NCBI GenBank assembly: GCA_938016265.1
Contig: CALLWB010000070.1
Coordinates: 1 to 64,000, forward strand
Source of the DNA: an uncultured Saprospiraceae bacterium
Lineage (GTDB): Bacteria > Bacteroidota > Bacteroidia > Chitinophagales > Saprospiraceae
Reading direction: 5' to 3'
Length of the DNA stretch: 64,000 nucleotides
The translations under genes and the position numbers were made by a program. This document shows, piece by piece, positions 17,933 through 26,255 of the stretch. Position 1 is the first letter of the stretch, and each line of letters starts with the position of its first letter. The notes beneath the pieces are model-generated. The model saw only the letters and a list, made by a program, of their open reading frames with translations, did no database searches and was not told where the DNA came from.

Positions 17933-19201
17933 TTAATTTACTTTATAAAAAGGAATTAAACTCGTCCGAACGGAATCTTCATCATGGACAATTGGGACTT
18001 CGATCTTTAGCATATGACGGCCTATTGATAGGGTGTCAATTGCAAACAGGGACTCATAACCCAATTCACCATTGTGCGTATGTTTTTTAAATTGAAATTG
18101 AATATTGTTGATTGGTTGATCGTCGACGAATACTTTGTATACGTTATTGATGCAAGCGGTTCTGGACTTTAATTTTGCAAGTCGTCCTTCATCTTTGGTT
18201 TGGTAGGGCGCGCATTGCTCCTTGAGTTTTAGGATGTCTCTTTTGTATTCGGGTAGGAAAAGATGCAGATAGTTGTCCTTTATTAATTCACTTTGAATGA
18301 CTGGTTTCAAAAGCATTGATTTCTTTACTGTATTCAAGTAATTTTCACTATTGGCTTTGTCTGGTCGGTCGTTTGTTCGGTGGAAGGCTTGATAATTAAA
18401 AAGATCCATCATACCGACAATCTTTGGCCCTGAAAAGATCACACTAAGCAAAGTAATAAGAGTCATTCCTATTGTAAATGTTTTACTTTTTAAGTTTGTT
18501 CGGAGGATGTACATCATGTAGTTGAGTGGCGTGTAACCAATAAGGTAAAAGACTTTTCCATAAATTTGGCCAATTCGATAAGCATTTTTTTGGGCGAAAT
18601 CCGATTCTTTTTTAGGTCCTGTTGATACTATATAAAATAAGAAGCTAAAGATCATCATAATGGCAAAAAGTCCATACATGAGATAATCAACATGGTCTCC
18701 TAAAATCAAACTTAAAAGTTCAACAAAAATAATCAGAAAAAACAACCATACAGATATGGAAATCAGTACCAGAAACATAGAACAGAGTATAGAAAAGATC
18801 ACACTACAAACATCATCCAACTTCATAGAATAAGCAGAAATATCAGGAAACTCCTCCTTGAGACTTACCAGAAAATGACGGGCATAAGAATCACTTTCCA
18901 GATTGATCCCATTAGGATAAACAGAACTCAATCCCAAAATGGCCACCCACAATATCCTCAATGCCAAATGAAAGATGAAGCTGATCACAACAATAGCATG
19001 AGCTGCATAAATATATAAAAACACGTAATTTAGTATGGTCAACACACGGTCATTATACATGGTGACCATATTCTCCACAAAAAAGTCGATATAAGGGCCA
19101 ACCGACAAAGAGCCAAATATAGCCAACCCAGAAGCGATTAACTCTGCTTGCCAGGATTGACTTTCTAAGGCCTGTAACCAATCTGGTTTTTCCTTTTCCA
19201 T
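17933..19201 (-). CDS. multi-pass membrane protein of unknown function
   Basis: 422 residues with about five or six hydrophobic segments: around 25-60 and 55-90 (VLTILNYVFLYIYAAHAIVV), about 130-165 (a long very hydrophobic run), 175-195 and 240-265. A soluble C-terminal part (about 270-422) ends in a beta-rich segment (NNVYKVFVDDQPINNIQF). The N-terminus is cytosolic-looking and charged (MEKEKPDWLQALESQSWQAE). No transporter or enzyme motif is recognisable. It is transcribed away from the TPR gene on its right, with a 110-bp divergent gap. Confidence 0.75.
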   Translation of the reverse strand: MEKEKPDWLQALESQSWQAELIASGLAIFGSLSVGPYIDFFVENMVTMYNDRVLTILNYVFLYIYAAHAIVVISFIFHLALRILWVAILGLSSVYPNGINLESDSYARHFLVSLKEEFPDISAYSMKLDDVCSVIFSILCSMFLVLISISVWLFFLIIFVELLSLILGDHVDYLMYGLFAIMMIFSFLFYIVSTGPKKESDFAQKNAYRIGQIYGKVFYLIGYTPLNYMMYILRTNLKSKTFTIGMTLITLLSVIFSGPKIVGMMDLFNYQAFHRTNDRPDKANSENYLNTVKKSMLLKPVIQSELIKDNYLHLFLPEYKRDILKLKEQCAPYQTKDEGRLAKLKSRTACINNVYKVFVDDQPINNIQFQFKKHTHNGELGYESLFAIDTLSIGRHMLKIEVPIVHDEDSVRTSLIPFYKVN

Positions 19202-19311
19202 AATTTAAATACTGATTATTAATGATGAATGTAGCTTAAATTTTCAAAAATTTAAAATTGATGTCAAAGTATTAGACTAAAATCCTATTTTACTGTTATA
19301 AATAACAGAAT

Positions 19312-20262
19312 ATGGGCATTTTTGATGCAGCAAGAGAAAAATTACTGTCCACAGAAGCACAGCTCGCTTTTGTTGGGAAAAATCATGAACGAGCTATAAA
19401 AAAATGGACGCAACTTCGAGCATTAAAACCAGATGACTACAGCATTGTCGCCAATATCGGATGGAGTTGGTTTTTGCTAGGAGATAAAGAACAAGCGCTA
19501 AGATTTACAGAAGAGGCGATTCATTCAGATTCACAAAACATCAATTTTCGGTCGAACAAAGCAATCATTCTATACAGTTTAGCGGAGTGGGAAAAAGCTT
19601 ATGCCGTATCTTCTGAAGTACATCAAGAAATTGATTTTCAGCAAAAATTCAATCTTACTCATGGATATATATGCTACCAGCTGAAAAAATATGATGAAGC
19701 CATTCGCACCTTTGAAAGTATGATGCTAGGGCCTTTGGCAAACATAGAAGACATCGAAAATATACTGGATGCTCCGTTAGACAGTAAATCAATATTCAAA
19801 TATGCAACCGCAGATACATTCATAGGACTAGCCTCGTGTTATTCGGCTACTGGCAAGAAGAAAAAAGCGATTAACCTGCTCAACAAAGCCAAACAGAGAA
19901 ATCCGAAAAACTACGTGATTTATAACAATTTAGGATTTACAAAACTGGATTTAGAGGAATACGAAAGTGCTATCAAAGACTTCGACGTAGCACTCCAGTT
20001 AAAACCCAATTATGCCTACTCCTACAACAACCGTGGTTTTGCAAAACTCAAATTAGGCCAAATAGACAACGCCTTAAAAGACATCAATTTCTCTCTAAAT
20101 TTAGAACCCAAAAATTCGTTCGCCTTGAAAAACAAAGCACTCTGCTGCATGGAGTCCGGGGATAAAACAACCGCTAGAAAACTACTACTGCAAGCAAAAG
20201 ATCTCGGATACAAAAAAGAGCACGATAATGAAGTCGACGATTTGCTAATGTCTTTGGAATAG
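19312..20262 (+). CDS. tetratricopeptide repeat protein
   Basis: 316 residues made almost entirely of TPR helices. Three clear C-terminal repeats begin near YVIYNNLGFTKLDLEEYESA, YAYSYNNRGFAKLKLGQIDN and SFALKNKALCCMESGDK; degenerate repeats fill the N-terminal half (HERAIKKWTQLRALKPDDYS ...). No signal peptide, so a cytoplasmic scaffold. It is followed 35 bp later by a nucleotidyltransferase gene and then a lipoprotein gene, probably one transcript. Partner unknown. Confidence 0.88.
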   Translation: MGIFDAAREKLLSTEAQLAFVGKNHERAIKKWTQLRALKPDDYSIVANIGWSWFLLGDKEQALRFTEEAIHSDSQNINFRSNKAIILYSLAEWEKAYAVSSEVHQEIDFQQKFNLTHGYICYQLKKYDEAIRTFESMMLGPLANIEDIENILDAPLDSKSIFKYATADTFIGLASCYSATGKKKKAINLLNKAKQRNPKNYVIYNNLGFTKLDLEEYESAIKDFDVALQLKPNYAYSYNNRGFAKLKLGQIDNALKDINFSLNLEPKNSFALKNKALCCMESGDKTTARKLLLQAKDLGYKKEHDNEVDDLLMSLE

Positions 20263-20297
20263 TAGACATTTACCTTCTAACAAATGAGAAATACCTC

Positions 20298-21026
20298 GTG
20301 AAAAACACCAGACTACAACAATTTAACCAAGCAGCTGAAATCTATGTCGAGCGAACCAAAGCGCATCCCGACGTTATTGGGATTGTACTGGCAGGTACAT
20401 ACATATCTGGGCTAATTGATAAGCATTCAGATGTCGATGTTGTCGTCCTGCTGGATAAAAATTGTGCCTACCGAGAGCGAGGAAATACCTGGATAAATGA
20501 AGTAGAAATTGAATATTTCATGAATCCACCTCAGCAAATCCGGCAGTATTTCAGAAATGAATATAAAACAGCCCATATGCTTGTAAACGGAAAAATTGCC
20601 TATCAAAAATCAAGTGAAATACTGGACCTTGTAGAAGAAGCCAAACAGCTCCTCCAAACCAAACCAGCAACCATCCAGCCCTTCGAAAAAGAACTAGGTA
20701 AATACTTCATTGACGATCTTTATAAGGACTTGGAGGATGCAAAGGAGAATGAAGATTTATTCGCTTTTCAATTGGTAAAAAACAACTTTATAGATCGGTG
20801 TATCAATTTATTTTGTAAGGTGCACCATTTGAGAAGAGACAAGGCCAAACGCCTCAAAAAACAACTAGCAACACAGCACCCCCAATTTGCGAAAGTATTG
20901 GAATCCTGTTTGTCAACCTGTAGCTTTGAGCTCCAACATCTAAAGGAATTGCGTATTATGATTGAAGACTTGATTGGTGGTAGCCGGCCGAAAGAATGGG
21001 TATTCCGATCTCCGCTAGATTTATAA
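20298..21026 (+). CDS. nucleotidyltransferase-fold protein
   Basis: 242 residues with a DNA polymerase beta-like nucleotidyltransferase motif: GT at 33-34 and the paired acids Asp45/Asp47 in KHSDVDVVVLL. It has Thr where many family members have Ser after the Gly. The rest is helical (about 130-235) and could be the substrate-binding half of an aminoglycoside- or nucleotide-transferring enzyme. It starts with GTG at 20298; an ATG 14 bp upstream is out of frame. Downstream lipoprotein gene starts 5 bp after the stop if its second Met is used. Substrate cannot be assigned. Confidence 0.8.
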   Translation: MKNTRLQQFNQAAEIYVERTKAHPDVIGIVLAGTYISGLIDKHSDVDVVVLLDKNCAYRERGNTWINEVEIEYFMNPPQQIRQYFRNEYKTAHMLVNGKIAYQKSSEILDLVEEAKQLLQTKPATIQPFEKELGKYFIDDLYKDLEDAKENEDLFAFQLVKNNFIDRCINLFCKVHHLRRDKAKRLKKQLATQHPQFAKVLESCLSTCSFELQHLKELRIMIEDLIGGSRPKEWVFRSPLDL

Positions 21027-21031
21027 TTGTT

Positions 21032-22015
21032 ATGGATTTGTATACTAAATCATATTATTTGCTGGTAGCTTGGTTGCTATTGATTTCAAGTTGTAAAACA
21101 CCTCATATTGCCAACCATTCTTATGAACATCAAACTACAATCGGACCATTCTTCTATGAGATAAATGGGAAAAGTTCTTCTTGTCATACGCAAGGAATTG
21201 CCTGGTGTGATAAAACCAATCAACTAATTATTACTTGTCAAGGTGCAGACAAGCAGGCGTACCTTCTTCTGTACGATGGGAAACTGAAGGCAAAAAGCCC
21301 TGCTACAAAAGCAATAATGCCATTAAAAATTATTACAACAGATGCTGATATTGGGAATGATCATCCTAGTGCCACTCAAGTGTCAAAAGGGATTTTCCCG
21401 GTAGCAATCGCAGGAGAAAAAGGAACACCGACCACCATCTATTTTTATCAGCTCACTAAGGGCAATATGAACAAAATTGAGGCTGCCGCACCTATACTTT
21501 ATCCCGGGCATTTAGGCGCATTGGCTTACCAAACAATTGATGGGGTAACGTACTTGGTTGGTGTGGGTTGGGATGCGACCTACCTGGTAGTTTGGAAGAC
21601 AACTGATCCTAGCAGATTCACTAACTTCAAGGTGCTTTATGAAGGTAAAACAGCAGCCGTTTGCAATGCACCAATTGGTCCATACAACTCTATTTGGCTG
21701 GGCAAAATTGATGATACAGATCAACTGACGCTGCTCACGTCTTATGGCAGTTTTTATCGGAAAAAATATAACTTTCTGGATGTCTGGCGTTTTTCGGATG
21801 AAGAAAATGGATTGTCTCTAAACCAAATAACTAGTCTCCATGTACCTGGATATACAAAAGAGACAGCACGGTCTTTATTTTTTGAGGGATTTACCGTCCG
21901 TCAAATCAAGAACAAACAGCTAACGATTTGGTCAGCGCCACACGATTTCAAATCAACTAAAGAGTTTTTTAGGATGAAGCATATTTATGAAGGTAAACTG
22001 GAATTATTAGATTGA
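21032..22015 (+). CDS. lipoprotein with predicted beta-propeller-like body
   Basis: Start chosen at MDLYTKSYYLLVAW rather than 20996, because it yields a lipoprotein signal (LLLISSC) and avoids a 31-bp overlap with the upstream gene. The mature part (about 300 residues) is rich in short strands such as LGALAYQTIDGVTYLVGVGW and NSIWLGKIDDTDQLTLLTSY, which suggests a beta-propeller. No catalytic motif seen. Last gene of the TPR-nucleotidyltransferase-lipoprotein series. Confidence 0.75.
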   Translation: MDLYTKSYYLLVAWLLLISSCKTPHIANHSYEHQTTIGPFFYEINGKSSSCHTQGIAWCDKTNQLIITCQGADKQAYLLLYDGKLKAKSPATKAIMPLKIITTDADIGNDHPSATQVSKGIFPVAIAGEKGTPTTIYFYQLTKGNMNKIEAAAPILYPGHLGALAYQTIDGVTYLVGVGWDATYLVVWKTTDPSRFTNFKVLYEGKTAAVCNAPIGPYNSIWLGKIDDTDQLTLLTSYGSFYRKKYNFLDVWRFSDEENGLSLNQITSLHVPGYTKETARSLFFEGFTVRQIKNKQLTIWSAPHDFKSTKEFFRMKHIYEGKLELLD

Positions 22016-22122
22016 TTCTATTGTTAAAATAATGATTCCTTCACGAACTCGGAAAAATTTGAATATCCATTCAAAAAATGAAGGAGCTGCAGCAACTTAT
22101 TAACCTAGTAACTTAATAACCA

Positions 22123-22572
22123 ATGAAAATAAGGCCATACCAAAAAGCTGACTGGGCTCGACTTTGTGAGATTCATGACCGTTCACGTTTAGACGAACTT
22201 CGTGGATCTGTGGATTTAGCAGCGTTTCTGACTTTGGAGCAGACGGCTGAAAACGAAGGACTTTTTGACGATCAACTTCTGGTAGCAGAGTTGGAGAATA
22301 GGGTAGTGGGGTTTATTGCTTTCGACCCATCGGAAATTACTTGGTTGTATGTTGATCCTGGGTATTATCGAAAGGGAATTGGCCGAAAATTAATCCAAAC
22401 CGCCATCGATAACTGCGGAAACAAAATAACCATCGAAGTACTAACAGGAAATCTACCCGCTCTAAAACTCTACCAATCCTTCGGCTTCCAAATTACAGAA
22501 ACCAGAAAAGGACAATTAACTGGCAACGAAACGTTCGATGCTGAAGGCTATATTTTAGAGTTATTAAGTTAA
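22123..22572 (+). CDS. GNAT family N-acetyltransferase
   Basis: 149-residue single-domain acetyltransferase. Motif A is visible as WLYVDPGYYRKGIGRKLI (RKGIGR binds acetyl-CoA pyrophosphate), and LYQSFGFQI closes the fold as in RimI-like enzymes. Acceptor unknown. Preceded by a TTAACC-rich intergenic segment. No obvious cotranscription with neighbours. Confidence 0.88.
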   Translation: MKIRPYQKADWARLCEIHDRSRLDELRGSVDLAAFLTLEQTAENEGLFDDQLLVAELENRVVGFIAFDPSEITWLYVDPGYYRKGIGRKLIQTAIDNCGNKITIEVLTGNLPALKLYQSFGFQITETRKGQLTGNETFDAEGYILELLS

Positions 22573-22703
22573 TAGGTATATTAAGTTATTTGGGGTGCTG
22601 AATTGAAAGAGAATAACAAGAAACAGGGTAAAAGACTCCCAAGAACAACGTAAATACGATCAACTTAATAACTCAAAATTCCCAATAACTCAATAATCAA
22701 CTA

Positions 22704-23234
22704 ATGATTCAAGCATTAAAAAAGAAATTGGATGCCGCACAAATCTGGCATAAAACCATCCAACTTTCGAGAAATGAATACCTGAAAGTAAAGGGGAGTG
22801 CTGATACCAATCTATATTATATCCTTAGCGGAAGTCTGCGCATTTATTTTGAAGACGACTACGAGGAACACACCATCCGTCTTGGATATCGGGATAATTT
22901 TATTGGAGCGCTGGATGCCTTTATCTCTGATCAGTCTTCTGATCTGTACATTCAAGCGATTAAGAAGTGTGATCTGAAAGTAGTTTCCAAGCGTGCATTT
23001 CTTGACTTTATCGATTCGGATCCAGCTAACACCGCGCTTTGGATTCAAATCATGGGGCAACTCATTTACCAGCAAATAGAACGCGAAAAAGATATTCTGA
23101 TCAATTCACCAAAGCAGCGGTACCTTAGGGTATTGGCCAGGAGCCCACAGTTGTTTCAGGAGATTCCAAACAAATATATTGCTTCTTACTTGCGAATGAC
23201 TCCAGAAACTTTATCCCGTCTCAAAAAACGTTGA
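22704..23234 (+). CDS. Crp/Fnr family transcriptional regulator
   Basis: 176 residues: a cyclic nucleotide-binding beta-roll (about 15-105; YYILSGSLRIYFEDDYEEHTI, GALDAFISDQSSDLYIQ) and a long helix, then a short winged-helix region ending IASYLRMTPETLSRLKKR, the form common in Bacteroidota. No FNR-type cysteine cluster, so no [4Fe-4S] sensing. The residues expected for cAMP binding are not conserved. The DinB-family gene follows at 95 bp and could be a target, but this is inference. Confidence 0.88.
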   Translation: MIQALKKKLDAAQIWHKTIQLSRNEYLKVKGSADTNLYYILSGSLRIYFEDDYEEHTIRLGYRDNFIGALDAFISDQSSDLYIQAIKKCDLKVVSKRAFLDFIDSDPANTALWIQIMGQLIYQQIEREKDILINSPKQRYLRVLARSPQLFQEIPNKYIASYLRMTPETLSRLKKR

Positions 23235-23328
23235 TTTCAATCAATGTTTATCATTATAAAGCTACCGATATTTGCATTAGAAAGAGGAGGATAATATTGA
23301 ATAACTTTATAATCTAAACGATTTTACA

Positions 23329-23910
23329 ATGAAAATCACGAATACTGCTCTAATCGAAGATCTGATCGCCCGAACAAAAGAAAACCTTAATCAAGCAGAA
23401 CGGTTTAACCATTTGTCCGTTGAAGTCTTAAACTGGAAAGAAAATGCGGAGAAATGGAGTATACTCGAATGCTTGGAACATTTAAACCGTTACGGTGATT
23501 TCTATTTGCCAGAGATCGATCGCCAGATAAAAAAGGACAAAAGACTTGCAGACAAACAACTGTTTAGGAGTGGTTGGTTAGGCAATTACTTTGCAGAAAG
23601 TATGTTGCCAAAAGAGAAGTTGAACACCATGAAAACCTTCAAGTCCATGAATCCAGCAGGGAGCAATTTGAATAAGACGGTCCTGTCCAATTTCATCCAG
23701 CAACAAAAAACTATGCTCGATTTGTTAGACCGCGCAAGACCAATCAATTTGACAAAAACCAAAACAGGCATCACCATTTCCAAACTAATCAGGTTACGTC
23801 TCGGAGATACTTTTCGGGTGGTAATTTACCATAATGAAAGGCACATGCTTCAGGCTTTTAAAGTTTTAGGAAAACAAGGAGCAGTCTTACATAACCATCC
23901 AACCAACTAA
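23329..23910 (+). CDS. DinB superfamily protein
   Basis: 193 residues with a DinB-type four-helix bundle: WSILECLEHLNRYGDFYLPE near the N-terminus and VIYHNERHMLQAFKVLG near the C-terminus supply the His residues that bind a metal in this superfamily. Members are thiol- or small-molecule-dependent transferases; some act with bacillithiol. Since bshB1 is in this genome, a bacillithiol-dependent role is possible but not shown. No signal peptide. Confidence 0.85.
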   Translation: MKITNTALIEDLIARTKENLNQAERFNHLSVEVLNWKENAEKWSILECLEHLNRYGDFYLPEIDRQIKKDKRLADKQLFRSGWLGNYFAESMLPKEKLNTMKTFKSMNPAGSNLNKTVLSNFIQQQKTMLDLLDRARPINLTKTKTGITISKLIRLRLGDTFRVVIYHNERHMLQAFKVLGKQGAVLHNHPTN

Positions 23911-24020
23911 CTATCATTTTTTATTCACAATTATCATAAACAAAAAACCTGTGCACAGACTAATTTTTAACTAATTTAGCTCCTGGTAATAGATTTATAG
24001 TTCAAACCCTCCATCATTTT

Positions 24021-24566
24021 ATGCCGTCAGTAATTCGACTAGTGACCGATAGTAAAATTTTCAAGAAGATCTTTAATAGTCGACTCTTGAATGGTAAGCT
24101 ATATTCCAGGGCGGATACCAGGAAATTTGTGCTGGCACACACCAGAGAAAATCATTTAAACAGATACGACACTATAGTCCGTCTGCTGGCTGTGGAACAT
24201 CATTTTGGGGAAAATGATGTTGGATGGCCTCTCTACCTGAAAATGCAGGAAAAAAGGCAAGCGTACAGCAAAAAACACATCAAAGATTTAAACACTTTCA
24301 AAACAGATTTTGAGGCGCTGATAAAAAGTATGGAGCAACGAGGATATGATAAAAATCACCCTATTCTAACGAACAACAAAGGCCTGCTTGCTGATGGATC
24401 GCACCGCCTTGCCTGCGCCCTATATTTCAAAATTCCTGAAATCGAATTGAAAAAAAACCAGGCAGACAATACCACCGTTACTTACGGACTCCAATGGTTT
24501 AAAGAAAACGACTTTACAAGCCACGAAATTGATTTAATGCTAACTAGATTTGAAAAAATTATTTAA
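24021..24566 (+). CDS. ParB/sulfiredoxin-like fold protein (tentative)
   Basis: 181 residues without a signal peptide. The C-terminal half contains HPILTNNKGLLADGSHRLAC followed by ALYFKIPEIE, which resembles the ParB/sulfiredoxin signature in which a GxHR segment binds a nucleotide phosphate. The N-terminal half is helical and basic (FNSRLLNGKLYSRADTRKF). No C-terminal DNA-binding domain of the ParB type is present, so it is not a partition protein. The Xre-RES toxin-antitoxin pair lies 170 bp downstream. Assignment is a motif-level guess. Confidence 0.55.
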   Translation: MPSVIRLVTDSKIFKKIFNSRLLNGKLYSRADTRKFVLAHTRENHLNRYDTIVRLLAVEHHFGENDVGWPLYLKMQEKRQAYSKKHIKDLNTFKTDFEALIKSMEQRGYDKNHPILTNNKGLLADGSHRLACALYFKIPEIELKKNQADNTTVTYGLQWFKENDFTSHEIDLMLTRFEKII

Positions 24567-24649
24567 GAAGTAGAAGTAAAACCGACCTTCGTTTATGCCC
24601 GTTCTAAAATCGAAAATTGCAACAAAAATTGTATTAATCAAATTACCAC

Positions 24650-24680
24650 TTGACAATCCAGACAAATTTCGTTATTTTTA
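24650..24680 (+). promoter_or_regulatory. candidate promoter of the Xre-RES toxin-antitoxin operon
   Basis: TTG (24650-24652) is followed after 20 bp by TATTTTTA (24673-24680), one mismatch from TAnnTTTG, 60 bp ahead of the antitoxin start. The spacing fits a Bacteroidota sigma factor promoter. Confidence 0.4.
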
Positions 24681-24740
24681 TGACAATGTTCGTAAATAGT
24701 TTAAATATTCGACTTAACAACAGCAATAAAATCCTGAAAT

Positions 24741-25145
24741 ATGTCAATTACCGCATTAGAAAAAGCATTAGAAGACACCGTAAAATTGATCGAGTTGACC
24801 AGGAAGGGAGTTGCTTATAGCCTATATCAGACGGTAGCAATGACTGGCCCATTTACGACAAGCGAGTGGTCTTCCTACTTACACATCACCGAGCGGACAT
24901 TGCAGCGATATAAAAAAGAAAATAAAGTATTTGATCCGATCTATTCAGAAAAAATACTAGAGATTGCTCAATTGCAAAAGCGAGGTAAAGACATTTTTGG
25001 AGAAGCAGAAAACTTCAATCGATGGATGGATTCTAAAATCGTCGCTCTAGGAGGCGTCAAGCCTAAGTCTTTGCTGGATAGTTCCTTCGGTATCTTGCTA
25101 CTCAATCAAGAATTGACAAGGATCGAACACGGTATATTCGCATGA
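24741..25145 (+). CDS. Xre/MbcA/ParS-type antitoxin (DUF2384)
   Basis: 134-residue antitoxin of the RES-Xre family. The N-terminal half is a helix-turn-helix-like region (SEWSSYLHITERTLQRYKK), and the C-terminal half is the toxin-binding domain with AENFNRWMDSKIVALGGVKPKSLLDSSFG. Its stop overlaps the toxin start by 4 nt (ATGA), the usual translational coupling. The antitoxin neutralises the NAD+-consuming toxin and probably represses the operon. Confidence 0.93.
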   Translation: MSITALEKALEDTVKLIELTRKGVAYSLYQTVAMTGPFTTSEWSSYLHITERTLQRYKKENKVFDPIYSEKILEIAQLQKRGKDIFGEAENFNRWMDSKIVALGGVKPKSLLDSSFGILLLNQELTRIEHGIFA

Positions 25146-25600
25146 TCGTCTACAGACTAAGCAAAGCTAAATACGGGAAGGATTTATCAGGAAAAGGCGC
25201 AGAAATTGCAGGAGGCCGATGGAACAATATTGGTGTAGCCCTGCTGTACACTGGCGAAAACAGAGCATTGTGCACGGCAGAAATAGCAGTGCATATTCCG
25301 CTTGGCATTACACCAAAAGACTATGTACTTATTACTATTGAATTTCCAAATGCAAAAATTGAAGAAATAGAGGGGAGCAAACTTCCAAGGAGATGGCATA
25401 GCTCGCCACCTCATCCGTTTACTAAATCCTATGGAGATGAATTTTCTGCTAGAAATGATGCCTTAATTTTGAAAGTTCCCTCCGCTGTCGTCCAGGGAGA
25501 ATTCAATTTTTTAGTAAACCCAAACCATAAAAAAGCCAAAGAAATCAAAATACTAAAAATAGAACCCTTTCGGTTTGATAAACGGTTGTTTGAGAAATAG
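25142..25600 (+). CDS. RES-domain toxin
   Basis: 152-residue RES family toxin, related to NAD+-glycohydrolase or ADP-ribosyltransferase enzymes that deplete NAD+. Conserved elements are the early RLSKAKY, GGRWNNIG with Arg26, LLYTGENRALCTAE (Tyr36, Glu47) and a late LVNPNH block. Length is the family norm. It is coupled to the antitoxin by a 4-nt overlap and the module looks intact. Confidence 0.93.
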   Translation: MIVYRLSKAKYGKDLSGKGAEIAGGRWNNIGVALLYTGENRALCTAEIAVHIPLGITPKDYVLITIEFPNAKIEEIEGSKLPRRWHSSPPHPFTKSYGDEFSARNDALILKVPSAVVQGEFNFLVNPNHKKAKEIKILKIEPFRFDKRLFEK

Positions 25601-25729
25601 GCATAGGTAGCGGATAATTGGTTGAACTGGACAGGTACTCCAGTAGTAAGGTATGAATGACAAGGAATTTGCTGGTGCAAAAATTATTATTCTTCCAGTA
25701 AACACTAATCGTTTTATAAAAACTTGATC

Positions 25730-26044
25730 GTGCAAAAAGACTTTAAATCATTTTTTTTAAAATTTTGGTGGTGGAATATTTTAATAGATCTGGTGCTGTT
25801 TGGACTGGTCTCTTTTTTTATGATTCAGTTTTTCTCCTTCAAAAACAAAATGGACGATATCGAGGTAATTAATTTGATTGCTTTGATTTTTTCAATCATA
25901 CATGCTGTTTTTCTGCTTGTGCATGTTTTCTTACGAGCAATGAAAAAGTATTGGCTTACTGCCTTTTTCACCCTCCTGCATGCTCTAATCCTTTGCTACG
26001 TCTGCTATCTACTAATACTAACATTCGTATTAAATTCCTTGTGA
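25730..26044 (+). CDS. small membrane protein
   Basis: About 105 residues with three hydrophobic segments separated by short charged loops (KNKMDDIE, RAMKKYW), a topology with a Lys-rich N-terminus. I prefer the GTG at 25730 over TTG at 25724; both give almost the same product. Function unknown. It lies between the RES toxin and the promoter of the DoxX-like operon; nothing links it to either. Confidence 0.6.
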   Translation: MQKDFKSFFLKFWWWNILIDLVLFGLVSFFMIQFFSFKNKMDDIEVINLIALIFSIIHAVFLLVHVFLRAMKKYWLTAFFTLLHALILCYVCYLLILTFVLNSL

Positions 26045-26078
26045 AGTGTTAATTAAAACATAATAACTAAGAATTTAG

Positions 26079-26109
26079 TTGAAATTGTCGACGCTCAAAT
26101 TTATCTTTG
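26079..26109 (+). promoter_or_regulatory. promoter of the DoxX-like/oppB-like/aroK operon
   Basis: TTG (26079-26081), a 20-bp spacer, and TATCTTTG (26102-26109) match the Bacteroidota -33/-7 consensus exactly. It would give a leader of about 140 nt containing a nested inverted repeat. Confidence 0.7.
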
Positions 26110-26117
26110 CACCAGAC

Positions 26118-26170
26118 ATTTATCAGAAAACACGATAACTATTGTAATTGTTATCCGATAATTGATAAAT
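26118..26170 (+). promoter_or_regulatory. nested inverted repeat in the 5' leader of the operon
   Basis: ATTTATCA (26118-26125) pairs with TGATAAAT (26163-26170), and inside it GATAAC (26134-26139) pairs with GTTATC (26150-26155). In RNA this would make a two-tier hairpin just after the predicted transcription start. There is no T-tract, so it is more likely an mRNA-stability or regulator-binding element than a terminator. Confidence 0.45.
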
Positions 26171-26255
26171 TTGGGGCGCAAATGGTAAATGTGTCAGGTT
26201 TTGCCCTGAATATTTTAACTCATGAATTGAGAAAATAGACGAAAAGCGTTTAATT

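Noticed and set aside
23975-24040. TTCAAACCC sequence resembling a tRNA T-loop upstream of 24021
   Set aside because: No acceptor, D or anticodon stems could be paired around it, so it is not a tRNA.
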